Shown here: piece by piece, positions 1 through 13,840 of the stretch
How positions within the stretch are numbered: the first letter of the stretch is position 1
Layout: the number at the start of each line of letters is the position of its first letter
Origin: Thuidium tamariscinum
Lineage: Eukaryota; Streptophyta; Bryopsida; Hypnales; Thuidiaceae
DNA length: 64,000 bases
Direction: 5' to 3'
NCBI GenBank assembly: GCA_947034885.2
Contig: OX344753.2
Coordinates: 25,374,347 to 25,438,346, forward strand
Program-made: the position numbers and the translations under genes
The notes under the pieces: generated by a model
Told to the model about the DNA's origin: nothing
What the model saw: only the letters and a program-made list of their open reading frames with translations
The model's database searches: none

Positions 1-137
1 TGTATTCATACACAGTTACAGAACTGTCACTCGAAGCCAAGCTGAAGAAAATATGAGACTTCAAAATGAGGAATAACAGCAGAAAAGAAACAAAGGAAGA
101 CTGCTTAATTCAACAGATCACAGAGTAGAAGTCTCAC

Positions 138-1036
138 CTTCAGGATAGGTGAAATTCAAAGGAGATGGTGGAACAACAGGTTCGAGTGGAGGAGGCGCTG
201 CAGACATAGACGAACAAGGCAGTGTGTTAGAGACTTAAGACAGTTGTAAATCAGAAAGAAGTTATCACAACATCAACTTCACAATTGAAATTTGATCTAC
301 TGTTCAGACAACGTTCCTTAAGTTCCTGAAAATCATTCCTAGTGTACGGATCAGTATAAGAATATGCAATATCCAAAATGCAAAGATGTACTGTAGTGAC
401 TTGCATCATCCAACTGGACAAGAGAAAACGCAGCACATGCATGCAAGATCCATGTAGACTCACCAGTTGCAGGTGCTTGGGCAGGTGAAGCTTGTATGTT
501 AGAACTTTCTGTGTTATAGCCAGCTTCGGATGGAGCGATAGATGCAGATGCAGCAACAACCAGAGATCCAGATGGACCAGGAAAATCAGTTAAAGTGAAG
601 GATTCATAAGCAGAGTTTGGCTCAATACTTGATTCAGTAGCCGACTCAGAAGACCGTCTCTTCGCAAAATGGAGCAAAGAAGGATCTCCCTTGGAAAGCT
701 TCCTTGCCAATAAATTTCTGCGGGAATAAACTACTACCTCTAATCTGGCCTGGTTCTTGCATTGCAAACCTGAGTGGCATGCAGGAGAATTCTCCAAATC
801 ATCTGCAACACAGATGTACAAATGATGTAAGAGACTGCGAAACATGGGCCACAAGCAACTATTCAAGCAGAACAACTCTCTCGACATTCTGGTTATAAAT
901 ATCTTTTAAGAATTCATCTGCAAGTTAGAGAGGAGCTGGTCAGAAAATTACACTCACCATAACCAAAGGTTCCAAGAATCGCTGCCAGAAATAGTACAGG
1001 CAGCAACCCTACAATCCTGCAGAGATTGCTGCGCAT
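138..1036 (-). CDS. 5' part of an unrecognised signal-peptide, proline-rich protein gene (partial)
   Basis: Three exons can be joined on the minus strand with GT/AG junctions in matching phase: 1036-958, 802-464 and 197-138. The gene then runs off the left edge. Exon 1 starts at an ATG and encodes a short basic start followed by a hydrophobic run (IVGLLPVLFLAAILGTFGYG), a typical signal peptide or signal anchor. Exon 2 gives a Ser/Ala-rich stretch with a basic patch (LHFAKRRSSES). Exon 3 is proline-rich (APPPLEPVVPPSP). Secreted or membrane proteins with a Pro-rich ectodomain, such as class I formins or wall-linked receptor kinases, begin this way. No catalytic domain is visible here, so I assign no function. 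The intron phases agree throughout, which supports a real gene. Confidence 0.55.
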
Positions 1037-4000
1037 TTTGACAACCGCTTAAACACATGAATGCTGGTGAGAGTAGCCCTCTTAAGGCTACTTTAATCCT
1101 CTCAGTGTCTCAACCTAAAACATACTCTTCCTAGACCCCGGGAAGCTTCCAAACCCTTCAGTCAGACTCCAAATCGAACCAATAAAAGCACCGGAGTCAG
1201 CGAGTAAACAAGTTCTATAGCCATTCGATCCTCTGCTCGCAGTTGCAAACAATTGATGCTTTAAGCATTCATATCCAGTGCATCCAGACCTTTCTTCCAT
1301 CCTTATCAGTCCTTGAGTGAATTTCCCAGTCCGCCTACTCGTACGCTCACGTATGCTCCTGATAATTCTACGATTGACAGAATCCTAAAATTCTCTGTTC
1401 CAAAGTCGAGATAGAGTACTGCAAAGAGTCTGTCGATCAAACTTCCAATGCCAAGTCCGGTAACTCTAGGTCACCACTCAAGATTCACGCAGCCGCATCA
1501 GACACTGGTCTTGAAAGACTCTCATTGTTTGAAGAGATATCAAGGTCTTGGTTAAGTGTTCACATTCGACGCTTGGCTTCCTCTGCAGTAAAAACCCACG
1601 TTTCATTACGACTGTCCAGTGGAAGAAGCATAGGGAGGATCTAAATGTAAAATATCGGCCAAGATCTGCTGGGTTCAAGTCTACCGTGTAACATATGTGA
1701 TCATCTAGGAAAACGCAACGCAAGTTCTAACCTGACACCTACCTGGTGAGTAGAAGAATCCAGGATGAGGTAGGAAGAGGACGATATCCAAGGATCATTA
1801 TCAAAATGTGCAACTCAGCCTCCGCAGTCAAGATCTCGATGAATGAGTAACAAAAGTCACAGTTGACGGCCTTTAATCAAAAAGCACCATGTTCGAGATG
1901 AACCAAATTCTTCAAACCAGCGCCTGACCATTTCTTCGCACCAGTGCAATCCAAAGAACACGCGAAAGATGTGCCAACTGGTGCCGCTACTCCTGTCTCA
2001 AAGTAACGCAAAGTAGGGGAGTAGGAAAGTAGGACAGAGGCAAAACAGTAGTCCTGTCTACGCAACCACGAGGCTCGTACACCTATAGCTCACTGCAGCA
2101 CATGAGGATTCTCAAGCCTTCAATGTGGGACGCATTTAGTACAAAATCATCATTGAATGTCTTTCTTGCTTTCAAAGATTGGCCCATGAAGCGACCTAAA
2201 CCGGTGTCTCCCTGTCGTCAACGGGAAATCACTCACGGACGGTTCAACAGGTCCTCCGATTCAACAGGTACCCAACGAGCTCAACACTGCCCTGAGCGAC
2301 ACTCCACCAGCACACAGCCAGGACCTGTCAAATGATTACACCAGGAAAAGACGCACGGCCCTAGTTTCTGGCACTCAAACACGACATTCTACTATTCTCG
2401 TCCTCCGCCCACATAAAAACGCAACAAGCGCGCATTGAAAAAGGACATTCACGAATGTCTCTTCTCTCCAGGTCAAATCTAGACCTCTTCTTACTCAAGC
2501 AACCAAAAATAACCCTCTACCTCGCAACCACAACTCAATGCAGCACCTTCTCCTTCCCCTTCCCCTCCGAAATCAGCCATCCATCAAACTCCGCCACGGA
2601 TGTTCACAAACGCATAAACCAAAACTTTATCGCAGAAATCCACCATCAAGACATACCTGACACCATAGCGAGTCTCTCCTCCACAAATGCCCACATCACA
2701 AGAATCCCAGCAACTTCACCATCACCTCCAGCATTCCAAGGAGCTCTCACTCGTTGCCACACACAAAGGTTCTGCCGATCCGCTAGAGCCGATTCGCCGG
2801 GCAAAGATCGCCACCGGAAAAAACTAAAAGCGAACATGCGGGCGCTATTTGAGGGGACGGGAGACGCACAGCGCGAAGAAGACGCGGCATTATTATTGAT
2901 AGCACGGGAACGAAGGAGTATCGTACTGGCGAGCGACAGTCAGTGGCAATGATCCAAGTATCCTTGAAATCGGCGGCATTCCAGCAAAAATGATCTGCAC
3001 AGCTCATCAACAACAGCAGTACCAGCCAGCCTCGGAAAACAACAAAATTGCGCCTGCTGTGATGAATTGCTTTCCCTCCGTCATCACCATCGCCATTCCC
3101 CTTCGGCCGTCATCACCTTCATCGCGGGCTCCGTCACCCTCGGCCCTTAGCATCGGGGGGGGCGCGCTCAGTTCCTCTGGGAACGTGGGTTCCCAACATG
3201 GGTACGCTGGCTCCTTGTGGCGTGAAATGCTTGGTGGCAGTGTATTCTTTACAGAGCACCGTATTCATTTTGCAGAAGCAACCAGGTATTTTTTCAACAC
3301 TCATATCATACTTGGGTAGTTGGGTGATACTTGGTTATATCTATATCAAAATTAGCTGATACCTTAGAAAAAATTGGCTACAGGTCTTATAAAGCATAGC
3401 AGAAATTTGGCTACTTTGACCGAAACAAATGGAAATTTACCTTACTAAAAATAGCAAGCGTCTTTTGGCTTTACACAAATGGCAAAATCGTGCCCCCAAA
3501 AGACCTTGCTCGGTGGGTAGGTGGCGCAATCAGGTTCAAAGTTCAAAGTGGGCGTTGCCATTGATGTGGTGCAGCCTCTTTTGGAAGTGGGCCTCCTTGA
3601 TTTGGAGCGGTCTCCGGGTTCACAGGACGAAATGACGTAAAAATCAAACGCAGAGAGAATCGTCAATAAATTCGGTGACATGACTGGGAGTCCGGGACGC
3701 TTCTAAAATCATCGCGGATGAGTGTGTCGTTATGTGTACAATAAGTAATGGGGGTTTCCTCTTTTGGCTGACAATGCGGCATGGTGCTGCATATTCGTCC
3801 GGTACTTCTTGATTCTGTTGCTGAATGATACAAGCACTGGCAAGCCTGAGTGGTAATCACTGCAAATATTTCATGCCACATCTCTTTTTATTAGCTGATC
3901 TGACTGATCCGCTTCGGCAACAACGATGCTGTAGTGGGGATTCCCATTTGTTAAAACAAAACAAAACAAAACAAAAAAAACGATGCTGTAGTGTACCGGT

Positions 4001-5211
4001 AATCGAAGCAACAATATTTAGCCTGTCTAAGATGTAAAAAAACTGGAGCTCAGGGTTAAAGGTTGTTTCTCTGCAATGTAACAGTACCTGAGCGTTCTAC
4101 AGGAACATTCAGGATCCAGGCCCGAGTAGTTTATTAGGGCCATGTGAGAAACATCATAGCAAGATATTTCCTCTTTCCTTCCATTTTGGTACAAATTATT
4201 TTGAATTTAATTATTTATTTATTTAATTCCGGGTTTCGAATTTGCGTGCATTTATCGAATAATTTGGTATTCAGTAATGATTGGCAGATGTGAGCTTCGT
4301 AGAAGAAAATCTGACCTTGGTACTGGATTCTCAATTACATTTCAACCGTTCTTTTTTGCTTCTAGTTTCTCTCGCATGTGCACCACGCAAAATCAATTAT
4401 CTGCACACGAAAGTACACCTATCCATCAACACTGTTTGTTTCCTTGCGTGAATACCATAAACTTAAGACTCGTTTTAGTTCCATTTACTCAACGCACGCA
4501 AGTAGAATCCAGCGTGCGCACGTGGGTCACATCACCCTGCATTGAGAGACGCAATGTAGGTCAGCTTAAATAACAAGCAAACCCGATGAACTGGTAGCCA
4601 AGTGCCTACTTGGAGGAAAAATAGAAATGCATTTCCTCGCCATACAAAACTTATAATGAAGAAAATACGGCATTTATTCTTGACATTTGAAAAAAAATTC
4701 CACATTCATCGATAGCCATGCACAGAAACCAACAGCACAAGGTGCGTTACACCATATGTCTAAAAACAAATTCCTTGTCAAAACAAATACAACTACCAAT
4801 TCATTGGATCAAATAAACAATCGCCTATCATGAGGATGTCCAATCTGCAACATCTCTGCAGATTACCTCATAGTAAATGATTCTTGAACTCACTTCTCAA
4901 GATTTATCATCTCAAAGCTAAATCTGCACAGTTTATTTTCTGAAAGGAATTAACCTAAGATGTCCAGGATCAATTTGTTCATCGTTGGCACTAGCTCATG
5001 TCAGCTTTGAATGAGAGTACCTCGACACTTTGGCCTTTCGCTTGCATCCCATGTATGTTTTGCAAACCAGTAGGAAAAAAAAAATAACCAAATCCGTGGA
5101 TCAACATATTAGTTACTCTGACGGTGGAAGCACGGCTTTTTGCATTTCCAAGTTTGAGATACGGATAGTTCCCAATAGTTTCTCTGGTAGTTCTTCTTCC
5201 GTATTTGCCTG
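1037..5211. other. Intergenic region without a supported gene
   Basis: This lies between the start of the partial left-edge gene and the stop of the EDR2-like gene. It should hold the promoter of the former and the 3' UTR of the latter. Open frames here, the longest being 2455-2952 on the plus strand, have biased composition, no recognisable domain and no matching splice partners. The stretch 3060-3200 is rich in short CATCACC/CCGTCATC-type repeats. A small retroposition scar lies at 3922-3993. Confidence 0.5.
3922..3993 (+). mobile_element. Very short retroposed insertion with 15 bp target duplication
   Basis: The 15-mer AACGATGCTGTAGTG occurs at 3922-3936 and again, identically, at 3979-3993. 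The 42 bp between them end in an A-rich tail made of AAAAC repeats. A perfect direct repeat around an A-tailed insert is the usual mark of target-primed reverse transcription by a LINE machinery. The insert is too short to say which element it came from (SINE, LINE 3' end or processed RNA). Confidence 0.7.
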
Positions 5212-8200
5212 TTAAGCACCGCCACCAGTTTCAGGACAACATAGATTATCAGATGACACGGAGAAAGGTTCCACCTCAAATACTAAAGAAGTAACCAATC
5301 TGAGGTAACCAGGCTCCTGAACAGCTAAAAATAATGAAGTCACAAGAAATAATCCTTACAAATGGTACTAACTCTGTTTCTAAAATATAGCCGTCAAAAA
5401 TTACATGAATTAAAGTAACATACACTTTAGATGATCCCTAAAATCACCTAAAAGGACCTGTCACTGTGACGAGATACTGAGAAAAGGAGATGGTATCAAG
5501 TATACCTGGACGAGAAAAGCCATCTCCATGACTAACTTTGTGACATAACCCAGCACGAGACCAACCACTCCCTTCGCAACTGACGATGACCCGATATCGA
5601 TGTCCAACTGCACAAAATCAGGCCATCGATCTTCCAGTCAGTAAAATTTTCAGTAAGGCCTCCACATAATCTCACATTCCATTAGCAATACTGCGGTGAT
5701 CTATTGCCGAGAAAGCCTTCTAAAACCTCATATGAAATTCGATTCCAGAAAAGGAAATTTACCGCATCAGCTGCTGCCCCCTACGATCATCGCAACGTAA
5801 AAGAACATTTTAAGAGAGTTTACCTCCAAGTAGTTATCGGAGGAGTAGTAGGTTATGTCCAGAGCCTCTCCCACCAAGCAAGCTGATTTTCCTACACTCT
5901 GCTTCACCATCCATGATCCCTGAAACCCAAATACACACAATTAATTAATTTGATCATATGAAGGAACCAAACTAAGCTGTAGAATTATGCATCAGTAGAC
6001 AAGAATGAGTGTCTATCTAAGGCACAACTGAAACACAGATGATTCGCATTAAAATAAAGAAACTCGGCGGGATTAGAAAATATTTAATGCAAAAAACCTT
6101 TGTCACTTGTAAAGGAATAAATATCAAAGTTCACGATCCCGTTGATGACATATCTTGGAAATCATTCAAAATCTTATCGACATTTATTTTTTCAAGCCAC
6201 AGCCTCTCAAACAAATCTAGACATGTTATTTTACACCATTCAAGACCCAATCCATCATCAACATTGAACTCTTTGACATGCATATATAACATATAAAAAA
6301 ATCTAAAAAAAATTGCTTTGAACAGTAATTGTCAAATAATCACCGATGAGAAATCAAATTTATATTAATCAACCAAAAAAAATTCACTCCAGAATATGAC
6401 CTGAAGACAATAGGCTGCGGGATCCTATACCCAGCACAATCACAAAAATTACAAGTCTTAATTTTGTTTGACAGCCACGTTTCCTACGCAACATTCTAGA
6501 AAAAAAAAATCAATGAACATATTTATGTGTGGCTCCCGTTAATCGCTGTTAAAGTTCCTTTCAAAGAACGATTCAGTGTTGGAGACAGCGAACCTTGGCT
6601 ACATGAGGGCAGAGTTTGAAACGGCTATCACGGTAATGGTTGTCACCACGGACAAAAGATTCAAGAAGTGGTATATCCTGGAGTCGCTTATTAGCCATAT
6701 AGTATAATACTAGGCTGTAAGAAGGTGTACCAGGTACCTGCAATCATTTAATAGGCTTAGCCAAATGGTGCATTTACCAGATTTTCATGTAGCATAGAAC
6801 TTAAACAAAATGAGATCACGAAGAATTAGCCAATAAAATGCGGGGAGGAGCTATAAGCAAAGAAGAAGACAAGACAGCACAATCTCTAAGTGGGTCTCAA
6901 CTAGACTCTGGGATGAAGTACAGTGTTGAACTCACTTGAAGATTGATGACCACAAAATATGATTCAGTCACTTTTTGAGCACTTTTCTGCCATACCGATT
7001 TCCCAGGAAGGAAGTCAGTCACTAAAGACTCTTAGGTGTGCGATTTATTTTAAAGAAAAATTGTTCATGCAAACCATCCAAGTAAAGGAATAGAAAATTA
7101 GAAATACAACGTACACAAGCATAAGCTCAGCGCGGTAATACAGTGAAATTAGACCTGGAGTCATGGATTTAATAACTCAGTGATGACTAATGCTTACGGC
7201 AGAACCAATTCAAGGTCAATACATATTGCAGATGCATAGATCACTGAAAGCAAAGAAGGATTGGGGACGAAAAATTCAGCCTGCAGCAGAAAATAAGACT
7301 GAAGTTACGCACCTGTTTAGCAAAGAGCTTCTGAATGACGCAACCGTCACGAGCAGCTATATGGTCCTCACGTTTATCTGATTTAAACCAGTCCGCCGCT
7401 ACTATCTGCATCAATGGGTTCCCTGCCTTCACCTAAACATCAACCCCGCAGTTAGACAAGACAAACCCGTAGGCTCAAATAGAAGAAATACATGAAAATT
7501 ATTTTATATGAGCATAGCAGTTATACGATGAAGAGAAGTAGTACCAACACCAATCTGTGCCAATTCAGCAGCTTTGAATATGTGGAAGACACTTCACAAT
7601 CATGGTAATAAAGGAGATGGCAGTTACCTTTTTATTGTCTCTAAGGTAGTGTTTTCCACGTATCAGGAAGGTGCCAGGTTCAGCACCCCCCCATGTCACA
7701 GTCCCCAACGAGGACTCTCGAATCATAAATTCCAGGTCAGCATCATCTGTCCACTCCCTTGGTCCACTGCTCCTTGAAAATGAAGGGTGTCTTTGACCTG
7801 ATGAATCTCACAACATGAGTTCCAATGCTTAATGCAACGATGAAGGCAATATCCCTCATGATTTTCTTCTGTAATTGTATACTCAGGATAGCAAAGATAC
7901 TGGAAGCGGGGTGAACTTAGGAACTTTAAAACCACAGATCTAAGCTTTGGGCGGCACTACAGCACCTGAGGTAAGGTCCTGAAGTCGTTTGACAATTGTT
8001 GCAGCCTTTGATACAGCGTTCTGAGGAGCGTTCACCACCATGTAACAGTTTAACATGTAAAAAATGAGACTGAGGATTAAGGCAAAAACCATTAGTTTCG
8101 GGTTGACTGCTTTATTGGTTCGCTTACAACTGAATTTCTGTTTCTTGTTTTGTGCTCTGAAAAAAAATTCATGCACAAAGATCTATGTTCCAATTGTGTG

Positions 8201-11200
8201 AAATTTCGGAACATTAAAAAATGATACATTAAAAAAAATGCACTATGCAGTAGATAAAATCATTTGGGTGCGAAGAAATCGTACGAAGTTGCGTGGTTCA
8301 TGTTCAGCTTCGTCCATAGATGAACCCTGGCCTTCATCTGAAGAGATAAGCTCAGGCTCCATTCCATGTTCCCAAGATGTATGGCCCTCATCAGCATCAA
8401 AAAATTCATCATCGGCAACAACGAGGAAATTACTTTCTGATTCTTGAAGAGTTGGTTGCATTGGTATCCTATCCCGATTCGATTCTATGTTCGCGGTACC
8501 AGGTTGGCCCTCCGTACTCTCATAGAAAATGTCCTCATTCTTCTGCCGAATTTCCGGCTGTTTTGAGATAATTGGTCTATCCTTCACCTTGTAGAGCTCA
8601 CGAATCGCTGATAGAATGTGCAAGATAGGGTCATTAGTCCTGAGAAAATTTCAGAAGCCAACTGTAACTGCGAAGAGTAGAAAAATCATGCAGCTCTACA
8701 CTTCATCCCAAGTCCAGTTGCTTTAAATTCTAATGGTCTTCGTTTTACTTCATATATCACAACACCTTTGCGTGCTTCTGACAGGAAAAGATTACCATAG
8801 AACCATCATTCTCCAATCAATTTATCAATGTGACTCCGCAAGAGTGGCACTCACATTCTAAGATGACGTGTGCCAAGGAAAATTTTCAGTTCCAAAACGT
8901 GTATTTACGGCAACTGAACCTCATACTCAAGTGGTTTGCTAAGTGTCCCTGGGAATTCTCTCAATGATTGGTCAGACAGAAGCAATAACCTGCAATACGC
9001 TCGAGCATGAGAAGTGTCATGTCACGGTTGCGAGACCTCATCCAAAGCCCTTTCCAGTCTTTCCAGTCCACCTTCATTATGTGCATCACCGTGCACCGTT
9101 TCACATCCCCATTCTTCCCCTTCAATGGCGATATTATGTAGCCTCCGCCTTCACATGCAGAAACCGCAATTTCAGTTATTGCAGCATCATGCGAGAAATG
9201 AGCACCGCTTCAGTAAATGATGAGACGTGAAGCATATATTTTTCAATTCTGTAGTAAGCAAAGCACATTCCACAGGAAAGGTCATTTCATATCATTAAGT
9301 TGCAAACCGTATTCATTGCTAGAATCATGCTCGCACGTTTAAGATTTTTGATAGGTACATGATCAAAAATATACTGCAATAAACAATAAGATTGAAGTGA
9401 CCTGAACATTTCACACCATGCTAGACAAGGATAACACTGAAAAATAGAGGAGCTTCATGATCTCACTTTGTAACCAAGCTCGTGTGAATTTCTTGCTGGG
9501 AGGACACTTCTCATGCTTGACTGACTTGTAAAGTATGACTGCCACACATTCATGACAATCAAAAAAACTTCAAAAAAGTGAGGATATGTATCTCAAAACG
9601 AAGAATACTACGTCAGAACCTTCAATCATAAGGACATTCATCTTCAGACTCAAATGCTACTCCGACGATTTCTGAAAGAATAAGACCCTTGGTGTTCCAA
9701 TTTAACCCCATACAGAATTACAATATAGATGGCATACCGTACGTGCCGTCCTCATCTCGCCGCCAGTAACGCTGTAAGACCAAATCCCGAGGCTTCATGC
9801 GCCTGCACTAACCCCCAAAGAACTTAAACATTTTACAATGTGTAGGACATAACGATCGTTACATGTTGATGAAAGTCAAAAAAGTCCTTCATAGAGGCTG
9901 CTGTTCAGTTTTTACAATCACGAATCGTTCTAAAGACCCCCAATCCACTCATTCTGCACATGACAAAGTGACCTACCATGGAAGCCACTTAGAGTGGAAT
10001 TGTTTGTGTATAATGTCCACATGACCATGCACGTGCTCTATGACTCGACCTTGATGAAAGCAAAAATCCCACCTGCATAAGACATCATTTCTACATTATT
10101 TAAACACAATCGCAAGTGTATAAATAGGTTGACTGAGCGGTTCAATATAATCAATCCTAAGCGTACGTTGTGATTTTCACAGCTTACACAGATCTGCTTG
10201 AGCTGGGAAGACAACATCAAGTGTCGTACATCATCAACTCTACTACTATCAGCATAAAATAATCCAACGAGAATGGGATATGTTCAATCAAAACCAAAAA
10301 TTACAAGATTAGAAGCATCACTTCAATGCAAAATCTACAAAACAGACACATAAAAGAAAAGAAGATTGCTATAAACTTACTCAGCTCGAGAAGGCCCCAA
10401 GGCCATGACTGTATCAAAGACGCTCGCAGGGCTAGCATTTACTACGCCCACTGCCATGAGTGTCGGGGAGACATCCCCAACTATCTATTACATACACGAA
10501 GCAAGTGATGAAAATGAAGCCAAGATCAAATTTTCACGGATTTATTACATATCCTGTCAGGAAGGGTTCCGAAGTGACGGTTACATTTCAGGAGGACACA
10601 CGCAAACTGGCCAATTTATGTACTTCTTCTCCAGTAGACTTTGAATTTTGAAATTTTTTTGGGATAACAAAACCATGTAACAATTGCAAGAATGGCAAAA
10701 CGTTTATGTCCATTTTCAAATTGAAGGTGATTATGATGTATCCCGTACTTTAGTAACACACAAGCCAGAATTTGAAAATACCTTTTCAAGAACATCCTCG
10801 TCATCGTCGGTAGTTTCCTCGAAGAAACGTAGACCTAAGTTATGAAGAAAAAGTGAGAAATATAAGATGAAACATTTTCAGAAAAATAGGTGACTTGTTG
10901 AAAGATAGTTCAATGACCCTAAAGATTCTGATCAGATGCATTTTCAGCTGTAATAAATATGCCAAAAACAGTTCAAATTAGAATTTTTTTTTAAGGTAAT
11001 TCAAGCCCGACATTCTTTAGAATGCCCAATGTATGAAGAATAGAAGTCAACTAAAAATATTCGTGGTATCACATTCCACTCAAACAAGAGACAACTTCGA
11101 GGGCAAAATTTCCCGATATCAATCCTCAGTAGAAGAGATCATCTAGTGCAAAGGACACAAAGACTGAACAACTTACGCACCATTCTTGCACCCGAAAATT

Positions 11201-13524
11201 TGCCACGGATTTGATGCAACCACATCAGGTGACTGGTCTTTGGCTAATAAAGTCCCCGTCCAATTCGGCATTCCTGCATGGCACAGACAAATTTTGTAAT
11301 AAGGGAGGTACATAAAACAATTAGGCGAGGCTTTCTCATGCATTACCTGCAGAACTACTTTTATATTACAAGAGCAATAATATGGTTCCCACATCTTTTT
11401 AAATGCCTTGTAGAATGATTCTATACAAATACATAGGACCTGAGAATCGGATACTTCAATGCTAGTTACCTGTACGAGGCAGTCAGACTCATACCTGCAT
11501 GAGATGCGCCAGGAGACTCCTCGCCGAGCAAGTTATCCGAGCCTCCGGACATATCCTGGACCAGACCACTTCCTCTCCTTCCTGAGCGCCTGCAATATCT
11601 CTCACAAAATTTGAACAAAACAAGATTAAGAAATATATACATACCAAAACACCGTCCAGAACCAAGATCGCAAACGTAAGATACATGCAATATTCGACCA
11701 CTGAGCACGCCCTTTTGGAAGGGTGTCCTGAGAGAGACTTTCTGATACTCAACAGTTGCCGCACTGGCACTAATCTTTTTCGTAAGATTAGTAATAATCC
11801 TTCTTGCTTCTTGAATTGGTTGGTAATAAATTATTTTGACACAATTCGAATACTTTGTGCTCAATGCGTCAGAATTGTCTCATTCTCTTCGCCCTTGAGA
11901 AAAACAGACACCCCGCCCAAGCAGACAACACTTCTGTGCGGCATGATATACTAGGAGTCAGTTCGAGATGATAAATTGTCGCCAGGAAACAACGCAGTTT
12001 GAGACAATCAAGGGTTCAGATATGGATTCGCATAGGCAGACCTGAGATTTGGAAGGCGCCTACGTCCTTGAGCTGCCGGAAGGAAAGTTTTATTGGTACC
12101 TTGAGGCAGTGCCTGCACAAAAGCTGTAAATTCAGAAAATACAAAGGCAGTCCAGAATAATTGACAATCTCATCTGACAACTGTAAGTCTAATGGGAAGA
12201 TACAGCATCACAACAAAATAGGAGAAATCTAGTGTTCAAGAGCTTTGAATGAAATCAGTCTATAATTGGCGTGCAAGCATTTGCGTCGAAAGTTGAGTCG
12301 CAGCACAGTCGATAACAAAAGTCACATACTTCGAAATCCATACCCTTTCAGTAACTTCCCTGAAAGCTTGCATCCACCTGGCAGCATCCTCCGCATTTTG
12401 AACTCCAATCTGCACATAATGTGGTTGCCAGGTGACTACACATAGAGTCTCCTGTTAAATGATGCACATGATCAAACTGCCCTACCCCTACCTCGCAGTC
12501 GTTCATTCCTAGTTTCAGCACAAAATCTCACTTTACTTACTCGAAGTTTGGCTTCAGGAACGTACGGATCGCGCAAGGAAAACGCAAAGAAAACCTGAAC
12601 ACACAGAAGACACCAGTAAATAAAAAGAACCGAAACAAGCTAACATGAGATTTCCTGTAGAAAATCATGAAGCTAGAGATGGTGTTGTTAATAGTAAGGA
12701 ATAGTAAAGGACAGGTGCAGTAAGCTTACTCGTCCATGGACAGTTTCGCGGCCGTGGTCGGTAACTCTTGTTTCTGGATCAATATTGCCCGACCTCACTG
12801 GATTCTGCGGTCAACATGCGTTTCACCCCATTTCTGTAAAACTTTACTTCATACACCAGGTTTCCCCGAACAAAATTCCACTAAACACATTGAATTTTGG
12901 AACCGCAAGGCCCAACGAAAAGGAACAAAAAAATTTGCACCACATTGGCATCAAGCATCAAGAAATTAGAAACACCATGTTATTTTGCAAGGATGTTGTG
13001 GCCTATATGGCTTGAAATCTGAAACAGTTGGCGAATTTCATTAAAATGGCGAGATTCTATTACTTTGACACTTTTTTACAGTTCAGACCGCGCAGTCTGA
13101 AATCTAAATCTATCATAGATTTTTTAAATTTATGCAAGTCGTAAATGTCTGAAATGTATATAAATCCAAGATTTTAAGAGTCTATATGATTCTTAGATGT
13201 CTGAAAATCTATAGAATTCCTAGACGTCAGTTTTCAGTTCAGACTGCGCGGTCTGAAAAATGGCATATGGAATACCGCCATTTTAAGAAAACTCGCCATA
13301 ACTATTACTCTCCAAACAGATACCGCCCCACATCGTAAATTTCTTCAATGCAAACATGTGGAACAGAATCTCACCTCACCCCCAGCTTTGGGTTTGTCCT
13401 TAAAAGAGCTCGCTCGATTTCCCGCAACAACCAAATAACGTTTGCGAGGATGATTAAATCGCAGTTTACTAGAGCCCAGATAGTACACCCAACCCTCCAT
13501 TCTCGTCACAGCACTATCCCCCAT
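5212..13524 (-). CDS. EDR2-like protein: PH, START and DUF1336 domains
   Basis: This is a lipid-binding regulator of the ENHANCED DISEASE RESISTANCE 2 family, whose Arabidopsis member limits salicylate-dependent cell death and binds phosphoinositides. The ATG at 13524 gives a PH start (RMEGWVYYLGSSKLRFNHPR). PH exons follow near 12809-12731, 12593-12541 and 12410-12348. A Ser/Gly linker lies near 11594-11497. START exons include 11277 (DVVASNPWQIFGCKNG), 10488 (LMAVGVVNAS), 10073 (WDFCFHQGRVIEH), 9807 (MKPRDLVLQRYWRR), 9541 and 9205 (GGGYIISPL). A linker with ADDEFFDADEG is at 8611-8284. DUF1336 exons lie near 7770, 7434 (AADWFKSDKREDH), 6735, 5920 (GSWMVKQSVG) and 5590 (DIDIGSSSVAKGVVGLVLGY). 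Reading phases agree at nearly every join. The joins around 7800-8180, where there is a hydrophobic stretch, and the last exon (stop at 5212-5214) are less certain. Confidence 0.88.
13026..13302. repeat. MITE in first intron of the EDR2-like gene
   Basis: Outer ends at 13026-13055 and 13273-13302 are inverted copies of each other, with a shared core TTAAAATGGCG. Just inside each end lies a 20 bp near-palindrome, TTCAGACCGCGCAGTCTGAA, again in opposite orientation (near 13082 and 13235). There is no coding potential. The element lies wholly inside intron 1 (between exon ends 13375 and 12809), so it is probably harmless to the protein. Confidence 0.75.
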
Positions 13525-13840
13525 GATTTCTCCCTCCAACACCGAACCCTAAAACTCACTTCGCCTCTTCGCAAAATTCAAAGTAGCGTGTACTACTCGG
13601 TAAGCTCGCTCAAAGTCTCAAGGACCAACCTTTAACAGAAATCACAGTCCATTAGGATTCCAAAACATAAACACTGGCAACGTTGAGGAAACTGCCATGG
13701 TGTTTAGATCATTTTCGACAAGTGCCGCACTCAACGAAACAGAAACCGCAAACACTTAACAAGAATTTCATGACAATACAACCTGCCTGCCCAACCAAAA
13801 CTGTGAAACATCCACAGAAACATTTCTACCGAATGTGCAT
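13525..13840 (-). promoter_or_regulatory. Upstream region and likely 5' UTR of the EDR2-like gene
   Basis: This stretch precedes the EDR2-like ATG on the minus strand and holds no supported gene. I see no convincing TATA box or other named element, so the start of transcription cannot be placed. Confidence 0.3.

Noticed and set aside
2455-2952. 165-codon plus-strand open frame
   Set aside because: Low-complexity composition, no domain, no intron partners, and it lies upstream of a minus-strand gene. Likely chance.
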